Source of the DNA: Hydractinia symbiolongicarpus
Taxonomy: Eukaryota; Cnidaria; Hydrozoa; Anthoathecata; Hydractiniidae
Assembly: GCF_029227915.1 (NCBI RefSeq)
Contig: NC_079879.1
Location: forward strand, 33,112,501 to 33,176,500
Reading direction: 5' to 3'
Length of the DNA stretch: 64,000 nucleotides
Shown here: positions 1 through 14,700 of the stretch, in pieces
How the letters are laid out: the number at the start of each line of letters is the position of its first letter
Numbering within the stretch: position 1 is the first letter of the stretch
Translations under genes and position numbers: made by a program
The notes under the pieces: generated by a model
The model's database searches: none
Seen by the model: only the letters and a program-made list of their open reading frames with translations
What the model was told of the DNA's origin: nothing

Positions 1-162
1 TATTTAAAAATTTAGATAAATAAGTCTTTTTGTACTGTGGGACCAATCGTAGGCCTTAGCACGCGCTGAAGAAATAGAGACAGTTTCAAAAACTACATTT
101 CATTGACTTTCTAACAGTCTCAGTCCGCTTGAGTTACAACAGCTGCGTCTTATATTCGCACC

Positions 163-3100
163 AACATGTATTTAGCGATATTTTTCTGATATTACTAGGT
201 TGCATCGCTTTTAACAGTGAGGCGATTGAGTGTGAGCCTTAATTGAACTGATTTTGGACCTTGATCTTATAAATGTGATAAATGACACAATTTGACTCCA
301 AGAAATAACATTCTCCTTAATTTGACAAGATTGCTGGAATTCAGGGATTGCACTGTGCGCTGTGATGGCACTTCATTTAAAAATTTGGATAAATATGTCA
401 TTTTGTAATGTGGGACCAATCGTAGCCCATAGCGTGCTGAAGAGATAGAGACAGTTTCAAAATCGAATTTTCATTGACTTTCTAACGGTAGCAGTCCGTT
501 TGAGTTACAACGGTGGCGTCACTTATTCGTACCAACATGTATTTAGCGATGTTTTTCTTATATTACTAGGTTACATCGCTTTTAACAGTGAAACGATTGA
601 CTGTGGGACTTAATGGAACTGATTTTGGACTTTCACCTTATAAATGTTATAAGTGAGACAATTGGACTCCAAGAAATAACATTCTTCTAAATTTGACATG
701 ATTGCTGGAACTCAGTGATTACACAGTGTTATTTAAAAATTTAGATAAATAAGTCTTTTTGTACTGTGGGACCAATCGTAGGCCTTAGCACCCGCTGAAG
801 AAATAGAGACAGTTTCAAAAACTACATTTCATTGACTTTCTAACAGTCTCAGTCCGCTTGAGTTACAACAGGTGCGTCTTAAATTCGCACCAACATGTAT
901 TTAGCGATATTTTTCTGATAATACTAGGTTGCATCGCTTTTAACAGTGAGGCGATTGAGTGTGAGCCTTAATTGAACTGATTTTGGACCTTGATCTTATA
1001 AATGTGATAAATGACACAATTTGACTCCAAGAAATAACATTCTCCTTAATTGACATGATTGCTGGAATTCAGGGATTGCACTGTGCGCTGTGATGGCACT
1101 TCATTTAAAAATTTGGATAAATATGTCATTTTGTAATGTGGGACCAATTGTAGCCCATAGCGTGCTGAAGAGATAGAGACAGTTTCAAAATCGAATTTTC
1201 ATTGACTTTCTAACGGTAGCAGTCCGTTTGAGTTACAACGGTGGCGTCACTTATTCGTACCAACATGTATTTAGCGATGTTTTTCTTATATTACTAGGTT
1301 ACATCGCTTTTAACAGTGAAACGATTGACTGTGGGACTTAATGGAACTGATTTTGGACTTTCACCTTATAAATGTTATAAGTGAGACAATTGGACTCCAA
1401 GAAATAACATTCTTCTTAATTTGACATGATTGCTGGAACTCAGTGATTACACAGGGCGCTGTGATAGCGCTTTAATGAAAAATGTAGATAAAAAATCAGT
1501 TTTTACTGTGCGACCAATCCCAGCCGCTAACGCGCGCTGAGAAAACAGAGACAGTTTCCAAAACTACATTTCATTGATTTTCTAACGGTATAAGTCCGTT
1601 TCAGTTACAACTGTTGCGTCACATATTTGTACCAACATGTATTTAGCGGTATTTTTCTGATATTACTAGGTTGCATGGCTTTTCACAGTGAAGCGATTGA
1701 CTGCGGGACTAAATTGAACTGATTTTGGACTTTCACCTTATAAATGTGATAAATGACACAATTTGTCTCCAAGAAATAACATTCTTCTTAATCTGACATG
1801 ATTGCTGGAACTCAGGGATTACACAGTGTTATTTAAAAATTTAGATAAATAAGTCTTTTTGTACTGTGGGACCAATCGTAGGCCTTAGCACGCGCTGAAG
1901 AAATAGAGACAGTTTCAAAAACTACATTTCATTGACTTTCTAACGGTCTCAGTCCGCTTGAGTTACAACAGCTGCGTCTTATATTCGCACCAACAAGTAT
2001 TTAGCGATATTTTTCTGATATTACTAGGTTGCATCGCTTTTAACAGTGAGGCGATTAAGTGTGAGCCTTAATTGAACTGATTTTGGACCTTGATCTTATA
2101 AATGTGATAAATGACACAATTTGACTCCAAGAAATAACATTCTCCTTAATTTGACATGATTGCTGGAATTCAGGGATTGCACTGTGCGCTGTGATGGCAC
2201 TTCATTTAAAAATTTGGATAATTATTTCATTTTGCATGGTGGGACCAATCGTAGCCCTTAGCGCGCTGAAGAGATAGAGACAGTTTCAAAAACGAATTTT
2301 CATTGACTTTCTAACGGTAGCAGTCCGTTTAAGTTACAACGGTTGCGTCACTTATTCGTACCAACATGTATTTAGCGATATTTTTCTTATATTACTAGGT
2401 TACATCGCTTTTTAACAGTGAAACGATTGACTGTGGAACTTAATGGAACTGATTTTGGACTTTCACCTTATAAATGATAAAAAAGTGAGACAATTGGACT
2501 CCAAGAAATAACATTCTTCTTAATTTGAATTGATTGCTGGAACTCAGTGATTACACGGGGCGCTGTGATAGCGCTTTAATGAAAAATGTAGATAAAAAAA
2601 TCAGTTTTTACTGAGGGACCAATCCCAGCCGCTAACGCGCGCTGAGAAAACAGAGACAGTTTCCAAAACTACATTTCATTGATTTTCTAACGGTATAAGT
2701 CCGTTTCAGATACAACGGTTGCGTCACATATTTGTACCAACATGTATTTAGCGGTATTTTTCTGATATTACTAGGTTGCATGGCTTTTAACAGTGAAGCG
2801 ATTGACTGCGGGACTAAATTGAACTGATTTTGGACTTTGACCTTATAAATGTGATAAATGACACAATTTGTCTCCAAGAAATAACATTCTTCTTAATCTG
2901 ACATGATTGCTGGAACTCAGGGATTACACAGTGTTATTTAAAAATTTAGATAAATAAGTCTTTTTGTACTGTGGGACCAATCGTAGGACTTAGCACGCGC
3001 TGAAGAAATAGAGACAGTTTCAAAAACTACATTTCATTGACTTTCTAACAGTCTCAGTCCGCTTGAGTTACAACAGCTGCGTCTTATATTCGCACCAACA

Positions 3101-6100
3101 TGTATTTAGCGATATTTTTCTGATATTACTAGGTTGCATCGCTTTTAACAGTGAGGCGATTGAGTGTGAGCCTTAATTGAACTGATTTTGGACCTTGATC
3201 TTATAAATGTGATAAATGACACAATTTGACTCCAAGAAATAACATTCTCCTTAATTTGACATGATTGCTGGAATTCAGGGATTGCACTGGGCGCTGTGAT
3301 GGCACTTCATTTAAAAATTTGGATATATATGTCATTTTGTAATGTGGGACCAATCGTAGCCCATAGCGCGCTGAAGAGATAGAGACAGTTTCAAAAACGA
3401 ATTTCCATTGACTTTCTAACGGTAGCAGTCCGTTTGAGTTACAACGGTTGCGTCACTTATTCGTACCAACATGTATTTAGCGATATTTTTCTTATATTAC
3501 TAGGTTACATCGCTTTTAACAGTGAAACGATTGACTGTGGGACTTAATGGAACTGATTTTGGACTTTCACCTTATAAATGTTATAAGTGAGACAATTGGA
3601 CTCCAAGAAATAACATTCTTCTTAATTTGAATTGATTGCTGGAACTCAGTGATTACACAGGGCGCTGTGATAGCGCTTTAATGAAAAATGTAGATAAAAG
3701 AATCAGTTTTTACTGAGGGACCAATCCCAGCCGCTAACGCGCGCTGAGAAAACAGAGACAGTTTCCAAAACTACATTTCATTGATTTTCTAACGGTATAA
3801 GTCCGTTTCAGATACAACGGTTGCGTCACATATTTGTACCAACATGTATTTAGCGATATTTTTCTGATATTACTAGGTTGCATCGCTTTTAACAGTGAGG
3901 CGATTGAGTGTGAGCCTTAATTGAACTGATTTTGGACCTTGATCTTATAAATGTGATAAATGACACAATTTGACTCCAAGAAATAACATTCTCCTTAATT
4001 TGACAAGATTGCTGGAATTCAGGGATTGCACTGTGCGCTGTGATGGCACTTCATTTAAAAATTTGGATAAATATGTCATTTTGTAATGTGGGACCAATCG
4101 TAGCCCATAGCGTGCTGAAGAGATAGAGACAGTTTCAAAATCGAATTTTCATTGACTTTCTAACGGTAGCAGTCCGTTTGAGTTACAACGGTGGCGTCAC
4201 TTATTCGTACCAACATGTATTTAGCGATGTTTTTCTTATATTACTAGGTTACATCGCTTTTAACAGTGAAACGATTGACTGTGGGACTTAATGGAACTGA
4301 TTTTGGACTTTCACCTTATAAATGTTATAAGTGAGACAATTGGACTCCAAGAAATAACATTCTTCTAAATTTGACATGATTGCTGGAACTCAGTGATTAC
4401 ACAGTGTTATTTAAAAATTTAGATAAATAAGTCTTTTTGTACTGTGGGACCAATCGTAGGCCTTAGCACCCGCTGAAGAAATAGAGACAGTTTCAAAAAC
4501 TACATTTCATTGACTTTCTAACAGTCTCAGTCCGCTTGAGTTACAACAGGTGCGTCTTAAATTCGCACCAACATGTATTTAGCGATATTTTTCTGATATT
4601 ACTAGGTTGCATCGCTTTTAACAGTGAGGCGATTGAGTGTGAGCCTTAATTGAACTGATTTTGGACCTTGATCTTATAAATGTGATAAATGACACAATTT
4701 GACTCCAAGAAATAACATTCTCCTTAATTGACATGATTGCTGGAATTCAGGGATTGCACTGTGCGCTGTGATGGCACTTCATTTAAAAATTTGGATAAAT
4801 ATGTCATTTTGTAATGTGGGACCAATTGTAGCCCATAGCGTGCTGAAGAGATAGAGACAGTTTCAAAATCGAATTTTCATTGACTTTCTAACGGTAGCAG
4901 TCCGTTTGAGTTACAACGGTGGCGTCACTTATTCGTACCAACATGTATTTAGCGATGTTTTTCTTATATTACTAGGTTGCATGGCTTTTCACAGTGAAGC
5001 GATTGACTGCGGGACTAAATTGAACTGATTTTGGACTTTCACCTTATAAATGTGATAAATGACACAATTTGTCTCCAAGAAATAACATTCTTCTTAATCT
5101 GACATGATTGCTGGAACTCAGGGATTACACAGTGTTATTTAAAAATTTAGATAAATAAGTCTTTTTGTACTGTGGGACCAATCGTAGGCCTTAGCACGCG
5201 CTGAAGAAATAGAGACAGTTTCAAAAACTACATTTCATTGACTTTCTAACGGTCTCAGTCCGCTTGAGTTACAACAGCTGCGTCTTATATTCGCACCAAC
5301 AAGTATTTAGCGATATTTTTCTGATATTACTAGGTTGCATCGCTTTTAACAGTGAGGCGATTAAGTGTGAGCCTTAATTGAACTGATTTTGGACCTTGAT
5401 CTTATAAATGTGATAAATGACACAATTTGACTCCAAGAAATAACATTCTCCTTAATTTGACATGATTGCTGGAATTCAGGGATTGCACTGTGCGCTGTGA
5501 TGGCACTTCATTTAAAAATTTGGATAATTATTTCATTTTGCATGGTGGGACCAATCGTAGCCCTTAGCGCGCTGAAGAGATAGAGACAGTTTCAAAAACG
5601 AATTTTCATTGACTTTCTAACGGTAGCAGTCCGTTTAAGTTACAACGGTTGCGTCACTTATTCGTACCAACATGTATTTAGCGATATTTTTCTTATATTA
5701 CTAGGTTACATCGCTTTTTAACAGTGAAACGATTAACTGTGGAACTTAATGGAACTGATTTTGGACTTTCACCTTATAAATGATAAAAAAGTGAGACAAT
5801 TGGACTCCAAGAAATAACATTCTTCTTAATTTGAATTGATTGCTGGAACTCAGTGATTACACGGGGCGCTGTGATAGCGCTTTAATGAAAAATGTAGATA
5901 AAAAAATCAGTTTTTACTGAGGGACCAATCCCAGCCGCTAACGCGCGCTGAGAAAACAGAGACAGTTTCCAAAACTACATTTCATTGATTTTCTAACGGT
6001 ATAAGTCCGTTTCAGATACAACGGTTGCGTCACATATTTGTACCAACATGTATTTAGCGGTATTTTTCTGATATTACTAGGTTGCATGGCTTTTAACAGT

Positions 6101-7155
6101 GAAGCGATTGACTGCGGGACTAAATTGAACTGATTTTGGACTTTGACCTTATAAATGTGATAAATGACACAATTTGTCTCCAAGAAATAACATTCTTCTT
6201 AATCTGACATGATTGCTGGAACTCAGGGATTACACAGTGTTATTTAAAAATTTAGATAAATAAGTCTTTTTGTACTGTGGGACCAATCGTAGGACTTAGC
6301 ACGCGCTGAAGAAATAGAGACAGTTTCAAAAACTACATTTCATTGACTTTCTAACAGTCTCAGTCCGCTTGAGTTACAACAGCTGCGTCTTATATTCGCA
6401 CCAACATGTATTTAGCGATATTTTTCTGATATTACTAGGTTGCATCGCTTTTAACAGTGAGGCGATTGAGTGTGAGCCTTAATTGAACTGATTTTGGACC
6501 TTGATCTTATAAATGTGATAAATGACACAATTTGACTCCAAGAAATAACATTCTCCTTAATTTGACATGATTGCTGGAATTCAGGGATTGCACTGGGCGC
6601 TGTGATGGCACTTCATTTAAAAATTTGGATATATATGTCATTTTGTAATGTGGGACCAATCGTAGCCCATAGCGCGCTGAAGAGATAGAGACAGTTTCAA
6701 AAACGAATTTTCATTGACTTTCTAACGGTAGCAGTCCGTTTGAGTTACAACGGTTGCGTCACTTATTCGTACCAACATGTATTTAGCGATATTTTTCTTA
6801 TATTACTAGGTTACATCGCTTTTAACAGTGAAACGATTGACTGTGGGACTTAATGGAACTGATTTTGGACTTTCACCTTATAAATGTTATAAGTGAGACA
6901 ATTGGACTCCAAGAAATAACATTCTTCTTAATTTGAATTGATTGCTGGAACTCAGTGATTACACAGGGCGCTGTGATAGCGCTTTAATGAAAAATGTAGA
7001 TAAAAGAATCAGTTTTTACTGAGGGACCAATCCCAGCCGCTAACGCGCGCTGAGAAAACAGAGACAGTTTCCAAAACTACATTTCATTTATTTTCTAACG
7101 GTATAAGTCCGTTTCAGATACAACGGTTGCGTCACATATTTGTACCAACATGTAT
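163..7155. repeat. Recent ~3.3-kb higher-order duplication in the satellite
   Basis: The block 3,841-4,976 matches 163-1,298 almost base for base at an offset of 3,678. The block 4,977-7,155 matches 1,671-3,849 at an offset of 3,306. Rare variants shared at the first offset include TTTGACAAGA (321 and 3,999), TTCTTCTAAATTTG, and CACCCGC in the type A unit. The two offsets differ by 372 bases, one monomer, so the second copy lacks one unit (about 1,299-1,670). This fits unequal exchange between out-of-register copies. Only a few single-base differences are visible, so the event is recent compared with the age of the monomer subtypes. Confidence 0.9.
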
Positions 7156-10100
7156 TTAGCGGTATTTTTCTGATATTACTAGGTTGCATGGCTTTTAACA
7201 GTGAAGCGATTGACTGCGGGACTAAATTGAACTGATTTTGGACTTTGACCTTATAAATGTGATAAATGACACAATTTGACTCCAAGAAATAACATTCTTC
7301 TTAATCTGACATGATTGCTGGAACTCAGGGATTACACAGTGTTATTTAAAAATTTAGATAAATAAGTCTTTTTGTACTGTGGAACCAATCGTAGGACTTA
7401 GCACGCGCTGAAGAAATAGAGACAGTTTCAAAAACTACATTTCATTGACTTTCTAACAGTCTCAGTCCGCTTGAGTTACAACAGCTGCGTCTTATATTCG
7501 TACCAACATGTATTTAGCGATATTTTTCTTATATTACTAGGTTACATCGCTTTTAACAGTGAAACGATTGACTGTGGGACTTAATGGAACTGATTTTGGA
7601 CTTTCACCTTATAAATATTATAAGTGAGACAATTGGACTCCAAGAAATAACATTCTTCTTAATTTGAATTGATTGCTGGAACTCAGTGATTACACAGGGC
7701 GCTGTGATAGCGCTTTAATGAAAAATGTAGATAAAAGAATCAGTTTTTACTGTGGGACCAATCCCAGCCGCTAACGCGCGCTGAGAAAACAGAGACGGTT
7801 TCCAAAACTACATTTCATTGATTTTCTAACGGTATAAGTCCGTTTCAGATACAACGGTTGCGTCACATATTTGTACCAACATGTATTTAGCGGTATTTTT
7901 CTGATATTACTAGGTTGCATGGCTTTTAACAGTGAAACGATTGACTGCGGGACTAAATTGAACTGATTTTGGACTTTCACCTTATAAATGTGATAAATGA
8001 CACAATTTGTCTCCAAGAAATAACATTCTTCTTAATCTGACATGATTGCTGGAACTCAGGGATTACACAGGGCGCTGTGATAGCGCTTTAATGAAAAATG
8101 TACATAAAAAAAATAGTTTTTACTGTGGGACAAATCCCAGCCGCTAACGCGCGCTGAGAAAGCAGAGACAGTTTCCAAAACTACATTTCATTGATTTTCT
8201 AACGGTATAAGTCCGTTTGAGTTACAACGGTTGCGTCACTTATTCGTACCAACATGTATTTAGCGATATTTTTCTTATATTACTAGCTTACATCGCTTTT
8301 AACAGTGAAGCGATTGACTGCGGGACTAAATTGAACTGATTTTGGACTTTGACCTTATAAATGTGATAAATGACACAATTTGTCTCCAAGAAATAACATT
8401 CTCCTTAATTTCACATGATTGCTGGAATTCAGCGATTACACCGGGCGCTGTGGTAGCGCTTTAATGAAAAATTTGTATAAATAAGTCATTTTGTACTGTG
8501 GGACCAATCGTAGTCGTTAGCGCGTGCTGAAGAAATAGAGACAGTTTCAAAAACTACATTTCATTGACTTTCTAACGGTATAAGTCCGTTTGAGTTACAA
8601 CGGTTGCGTCACTTATTCGTACCAACATGTATTTAGCGATATTTTTCTTATATTACTAGGTTACATCGCTTTTAACAGTGAAACGATTGACTGTGGGACT
8701 TAATGGAACTGATTTTGGACTTTCACCTTATAAATGTTATAAGTGAGACAATTGGACTCCAAGAAATAACAATCTTCTTAATTTGACATGATTGCTGGAT
8801 CTCAGTGATTACACAGGGCGCTGTGATAGCACTTTAATGAAAAATGTAGATAAAAAAATCAGTTTTTACTGTGGGACCAATCCCAGCCGCTAACGCGCGC
8901 TGAGAAAAAAGAGACAGTTTCCAAAACTACATTTCATTGATTTTCTAACGGTATAAGTCCGTTTCAGTTACAACGGTTGCGTCACATATTTGTACCAACA
9001 TGTATTTAGCGGTATTTTTCTGATATTACTAGGTTGCATGGCTTTTAACAGTGAAGCGATTGACTGCGGGACTAAATTGAACTGATTTTGGACTTTGACC
9101 TTATAAATGTGATAAATGACACAATTTGTCTCCAAGAAATAACATTCTTCTTAATCTGACATGACTGCTGGAACTCAGGGATTACACAGGGCGCTGTGAT
9201 AGCGCTTTAATGAAAAATGTAGATAAAAAAATTATTTTTTACTGTGGGACAAATCCCAGCCGCTAACGCGCGCTGAGAAAGCAGAGACAGTTTCTAAAAC
9301 TACATTTCATTGATTTTCTAACGGTATAAGTCCGTTTCAGTTACAACGGTTGCGTCACATATTTGTACCAACATGTATTTAGCGGTATTTTTCTGATATT
9401 ACTAGGTTGCATGGCTTTTAACAGTGAAGCGATTGACTGCGGGACTTAATTGAACTGATTTTGGACTTTGACCTTATAAATGTGATAAATGACACAATTT
9501 GACTCCAAGAAATAACATTCTTCTTAATCTGACATGATTGCTGGAACTCAGGGATTACACAGTGTTATTTAAAAATTTAGATAAATAAGTCTTTTTGTAC
9601 TGTGGGACCAATCGTAGGCCTTAGCACGCGCTGAAGAAACAGAGACAGTTTCAAAAACTACATTTCATTGACTTTCTAACAGTCTCAGTCCGCTTGAGTT
9701 ACAACGGTTGCGTCACATATTCGTACCAACATGTATTTAGCGATTTTTTTCTGATATTACTATGTTGCATTGCTGTTAACAGTGAAACGATTGACTGTGG
9801 GATTTAATTGAATTATTTAGGACTTCGACCTTATAAATGTGATAAATGACACAATTGGACACCAAGAAATAACATTCTCCTTAATTTCACATGATTGCTG
9901 GAATTCAGCGATTACACTGGGCGCTGTGGTAGCGCTTTAATGAAAAATTGGTATAAATAAGTCATTTTGTACTGTGGGACCAATCGTAGTCGTTAGCGCG
10001 CGCTGAAGAAATAGAGACCGTTTCAAAAACTACATTTCATTGACTTTCTAACGGTATAAGTCCGTTTGAGTTACAACGGTTGCGTCACTTATTCGTACCA

Positions 10101-11029
10101 ACATGTATTTAGCGATATTTTTCTTATATTACTAGGTTACATCGCTTTTAACAGTGAAACGATTGACTGTGGGACTTAATGGAACTGATTTTGGACTTTC
10201 ACCTTATAAATGTTATAAGTGAGACAATTGGACTCCAAGAAATAACATTCTTCTTAATTTGACATGATTGCTGGATCTCAGTGATTACACAGGGCGCTGT
10301 GATAGCGCTTTAATGAAAAATGTAGATAAAAAAATCAGTTTTTACTGTGGGACCAATCCCAGCCGCTAACGCGCGCTGAGAAAACAGAGACAGTTTCCAA
10401 AACTACATTTCATTGATTTTCTAACGGTATAAGTCCGTTTCAGTTACAACGGTTGCGTCACATATTTGTACCAACATGTATTTAGCGGTATTTTTCTGAT
10501 ATTACTAGGTTGCATGGCTTTTAACAGTGAAGTGATTGACTGCGGGACTAAATTGAACTGATTTTGGACTTTCACCTTATAAATGTGATAAATGACACAA
10601 TTTGTCTCCAAGAAATAACATTCTTCTTAATCTGACATGATTGCTGGAACTCAGGGATTACACAGGGCGCTGTGATAGCGCTTTAATGAAAAATGTAGAT
10701 TAAAAAATTATTTTTCACTGTGGGACAAATCCCAGCCGCTAACGCGCGCTGAGAAAGCAGAGACAGTTTCTAAAACTACAATTCATTGATTTTCTAACGG
10801 TATAAGTCCGTTTCAGTTACAACGGTTGCGTCACATATTTGTACCAACATGTATTTAGCGGTATTTTTCTGATATTACTAAGTTGCATGGCTTTTAACAG
10901 TGAAGTGATTGACTGCGGGACTTAATTGAACTGATTTTGGACTTTGACCTTATAAATGTGATAAATGACACAAGTTGACTCCAAGAAATAACATTCTTCT
11001 TAATCTGACATGATTGCTGGAACTCAGGG

Positions 11030-14000
11030 ATTACACAGTGTTATTTAAAAATTTAGATAAATAAGTCTTTTTGTACTGTGGGACCAATCGTAGGCCTTAG
11101 CACGCGCTGAAGAAATAGAGACAGTTTCAAAAACTACATTTCATTGACTTTCTAACAGTCTCAGTCCGCTTGAGTTACAACGGTTGCGTCACATATTCGT
11201 ACCAACATGTATTTAGCGATTTTTTTCTGATATTACTATGTTGCATTGCTGTTAACAGTGAAACGATTGACTGTGGGATTTAATTGAATTATTTAGGACT
11301 TCGACCTTATAAATGTGATAAATGACACAATTGGACACCAAGAAATAACATTCTCCTTAATTTCACATGATTGCTGGAATTCAGCGATTACACTGGGCGC
11401 TGTGGTAGCGCTTTAATGAAAAATTTGTATAAATAAGTCATTTTGTACTGTGGGACCAATCGTAGTCGTTAGCGCGCGCTGAAGAAATAGAGACAGTTTC
11501 AAAAACTACATTTCATGGACTTTCTAACAGTATCAGTCCGCTTGAGTTACAACGGTTGCGTCACATGTTTGTACCAACATGTATTTAGCGATACTTTTCT
11601 GATATTACTAGGTTGCATCACTTTAAACAGTGAAACGATTGACTGTGGGACATAATTGAACTGATTTTGGACTTTGATCTGATAAATGTGATAAATGACA
11701 CAATTTGACTCCAAGAAATAACATTCTCCTTAATTTGACATGATTGCTGGAATTCAGCGATTGCACTAGGCGCTGTGGTGGCGCTTCATTTAAAAACTTA
11801 GATAAATAAGTCATTTTGTAATGTGGGACCAATCGTAGCCCATAGCGCGCGCTGAAGAGATAGAGACAGTTTCAAAAACTAAATTTCATTGACTTTTTAA
11901 CAGTAGCAGTGCGTTTGAGTTAAAACGGTTGCGTCACATATCCGTACAAACATGTATTTAGCGATGTTGTTCTGATATTACTAGGTTGCATCGCTTTTAA
12001 CAGTGAAACGATTGACTGTGGGACTTAATGGAACTGATTTTGGACTTTCACCTTATAAATGTTATAAGTGAGACAATTGGACTCCAAGAAATAACATTCT
12101 TCTTAATTTGACATGATTGCTGGAACTCAGTGATTACACAGGGCGCTGTGATAGCGCTTTAATGAAAAATGTAGATAAAAAAAATCAGTTTTTACTGTGG
12201 GACCAATCCCAGACGCTAACGCGCGCTGAGAAAACAGAGACAGTTTCCAAAACTACATTTCATTGATTTTCTAACGGTATAAGTCCGTTTCAGTTACAAC
12301 GGTTGCGTCACATATTTGTGCCAACATGTATTTAGCGGTATTTTTTGGATATTACTAGGTTGCATGGCTTTTAACAGTGAAGCAATTGACTGCGGGACTA
12401 AATTGAACTGATTTTGGACTTTGACGTTATAAATGTGATAAATGACGCAATTTGACTCCAAGAAATAACATTCTTCTTAATTTGACATGATCGCTGGAAC
12501 TCAGCGATTACACTGGGTGCTGTGGTAGCGCTTAATTGAAAAATTTGGATAAATAAGTCATTTTTTAATGTGGGACCAATCGTAGCCCATAGCGCGCGCT
12601 GAAGAGATAGAAGCAGATTCAAAAACTAAATTTCATTGACTTTTTAACAGTAGCAGTGCGTTTGAGTTAAAACGGTTGCGTCACATATCTGTACCAACAT
12701 GTATTTAGCGATGTTGTTCTGATATTACTAGGTTGCATCGCTTTTAACAGTAAAACGATTGACTGTGGGACTTAATGGAACTGATTTTGGACTTTCACCT
12801 TATAAATGTTATAAGTGAGACAATTGGACTCCAAGAAATAACATTCTTCCTAATTTGACATGATTGCTGGAACTCAGTGATTACACAGGGCGCTGTGATA
12901 GCGCTTTAATGAAAAATGTAGATAAAAAAATCAGTTTTTACTGTGGGACCAATCCCAGCCGCTAACGCGCGCTGAGAAAACAGAGACAGTTTCCAAAACT
13001 ACATTTCATTGATTTTCTAACGGTATAAGTCCGTTTCAGTTACAACGGTTGCGTCACATATTTGTACCAACATGTATTTAGCGGTATTTTTCTGATTTTA
13101 CTAAGTTGCATGGCTTTTAACAGTGAAGCAATTGACTGCGGGACTTAATTGAACTGATTTTGGACTTTGACCTTATAAATGTGATAAATGACACAATTCG
13201 ACTCCAAGAAATAACATTCTTCTTAATCTGACATGATTGCTGGAACTCAGGGATTACACAGTGTTATCTAAAAATTTAGATAAATAAGTCTTTTTGTACT
13301 GTGGGACCAATCGTAGGCCTTAGCACGCGCTGAAGAAATAGAGACAGTTTCAAAAACTACATTTCATTGACTTTCTAACAGTCTCAGTCCGCTTGAGTTA
13401 CAACGGTTGCGTCACATATTCGTACCAACATGTATTTAGCGATTTTTTTCTGATATTACTATGTTGCATTGCTGTTAACAGTGAAACGATTGACTGTGGG
13501 ATTTAATTGAATTATTTAGGACTTCGACCTTATAAATGTGATAAAGGACACAATTGGACACCAAGAAATAACATTCTCCTTAATTTCACATGATTGCTGG
13601 AATTCAGCGATTACACTGGGCGCTGTGGTAGCGCTTTAATGAAAAATTTGTATAAATAAGTCATTTTGTACTGTGGGACCAATCGTAGTCGTTAGCGCGC
13701 GCTGAAGAAATAGAGACAGTTTCAAAAACTACATTTCATTGACTTTCTAACAGTATCAGTCCGCTTGAGTTACAACGGTTGCGTCACATGTTTGTACCAA
13801 CATGTATTTAGCGATACTTTTCTGATATTACTAGGTTGCATCACTTTAAACAGTAAAACGATTGACTGTGGGACATAATTGAACTGATTTTGGACTTTGA
13901 TCTGATAAATGTGATAAATGACACAATTTGACTCCAAGAAATAACATTCTCCTTAATTTGACATGATTGCTGGAATTCAGCGATTGCACTAGGCGCTGTG

Positions 14001-14700
14001 GTGGCGCTTTATTTAAAAACTTAGATAAATAAGTCATTTTGTAATGTGGGACCAATCGTAGCCCATAGCGCGCGCTGAAGAGATAGAGACAGTTTCAAAA
14101 ACTAAATTTCATTGACTTTTTAACAGTAGCAGTGCGTTTGAGTTAAAACGGTTGCGTCACATATCCGTACAAACATGTATTTAGCGATGTTGTTCTGATA
14201 TTACTAGGTTGCATCGCTTTTAACAGTGAAACGATTGACTGTGGGACTTAATGGAACTGATTTTGGACTTTCACCTTATAAATGTTATAAGTGAGACAAT
14301 TGGACTCCAAGAAATAACATTCTTCTTAATTTGACATGATTGCTGGAACTCAGTGATTACACAGGGAGCTGTGATAGCGCTTTAATGAAAAATGTAGATA
14401 AAAAAATCAGTTTTTACTGTGGGACCAATCCCAGACGCTAACGCGCGCTGAGAAAACAGAGACAGTTTCCAAAACTACATTTCATTGATTTTCTAACGGT
14501 ATAAGTCCGTTTCAGTTACAACGGTTGCGTCACATATTTGTGCCAACATGTATTTAGCGGTATTTTTTGGATATTGCTAGGTTGCATGGCTTTTAACAGT
14601 GAAGCAATTGACTGCGGGACTAAATTGAACTGATTTTGGACTTTGACGTTATAAATGTGATAAATGACACAATTTGACTCCAAGAAATAACATTCTTCTT
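11030..14700. repeat. Second higher-order block, 2.22-kb period
   Basis: Variants such as TGTTGCATTGCTGTTAAC, CATCACTTTAAACAG and GTGCGTTTGAGTTAAAACGG recur at an offset of about 2,223 bases (11,240 and 13,463, for example), which is six monomers. An earlier copy of the first variant lies about 1,477 bases upstream (four monomers, near 9,763). The block differs in subtype order from the 3.3-kb block, so the array has grown by more than one amplification. Confidence 0.8.
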
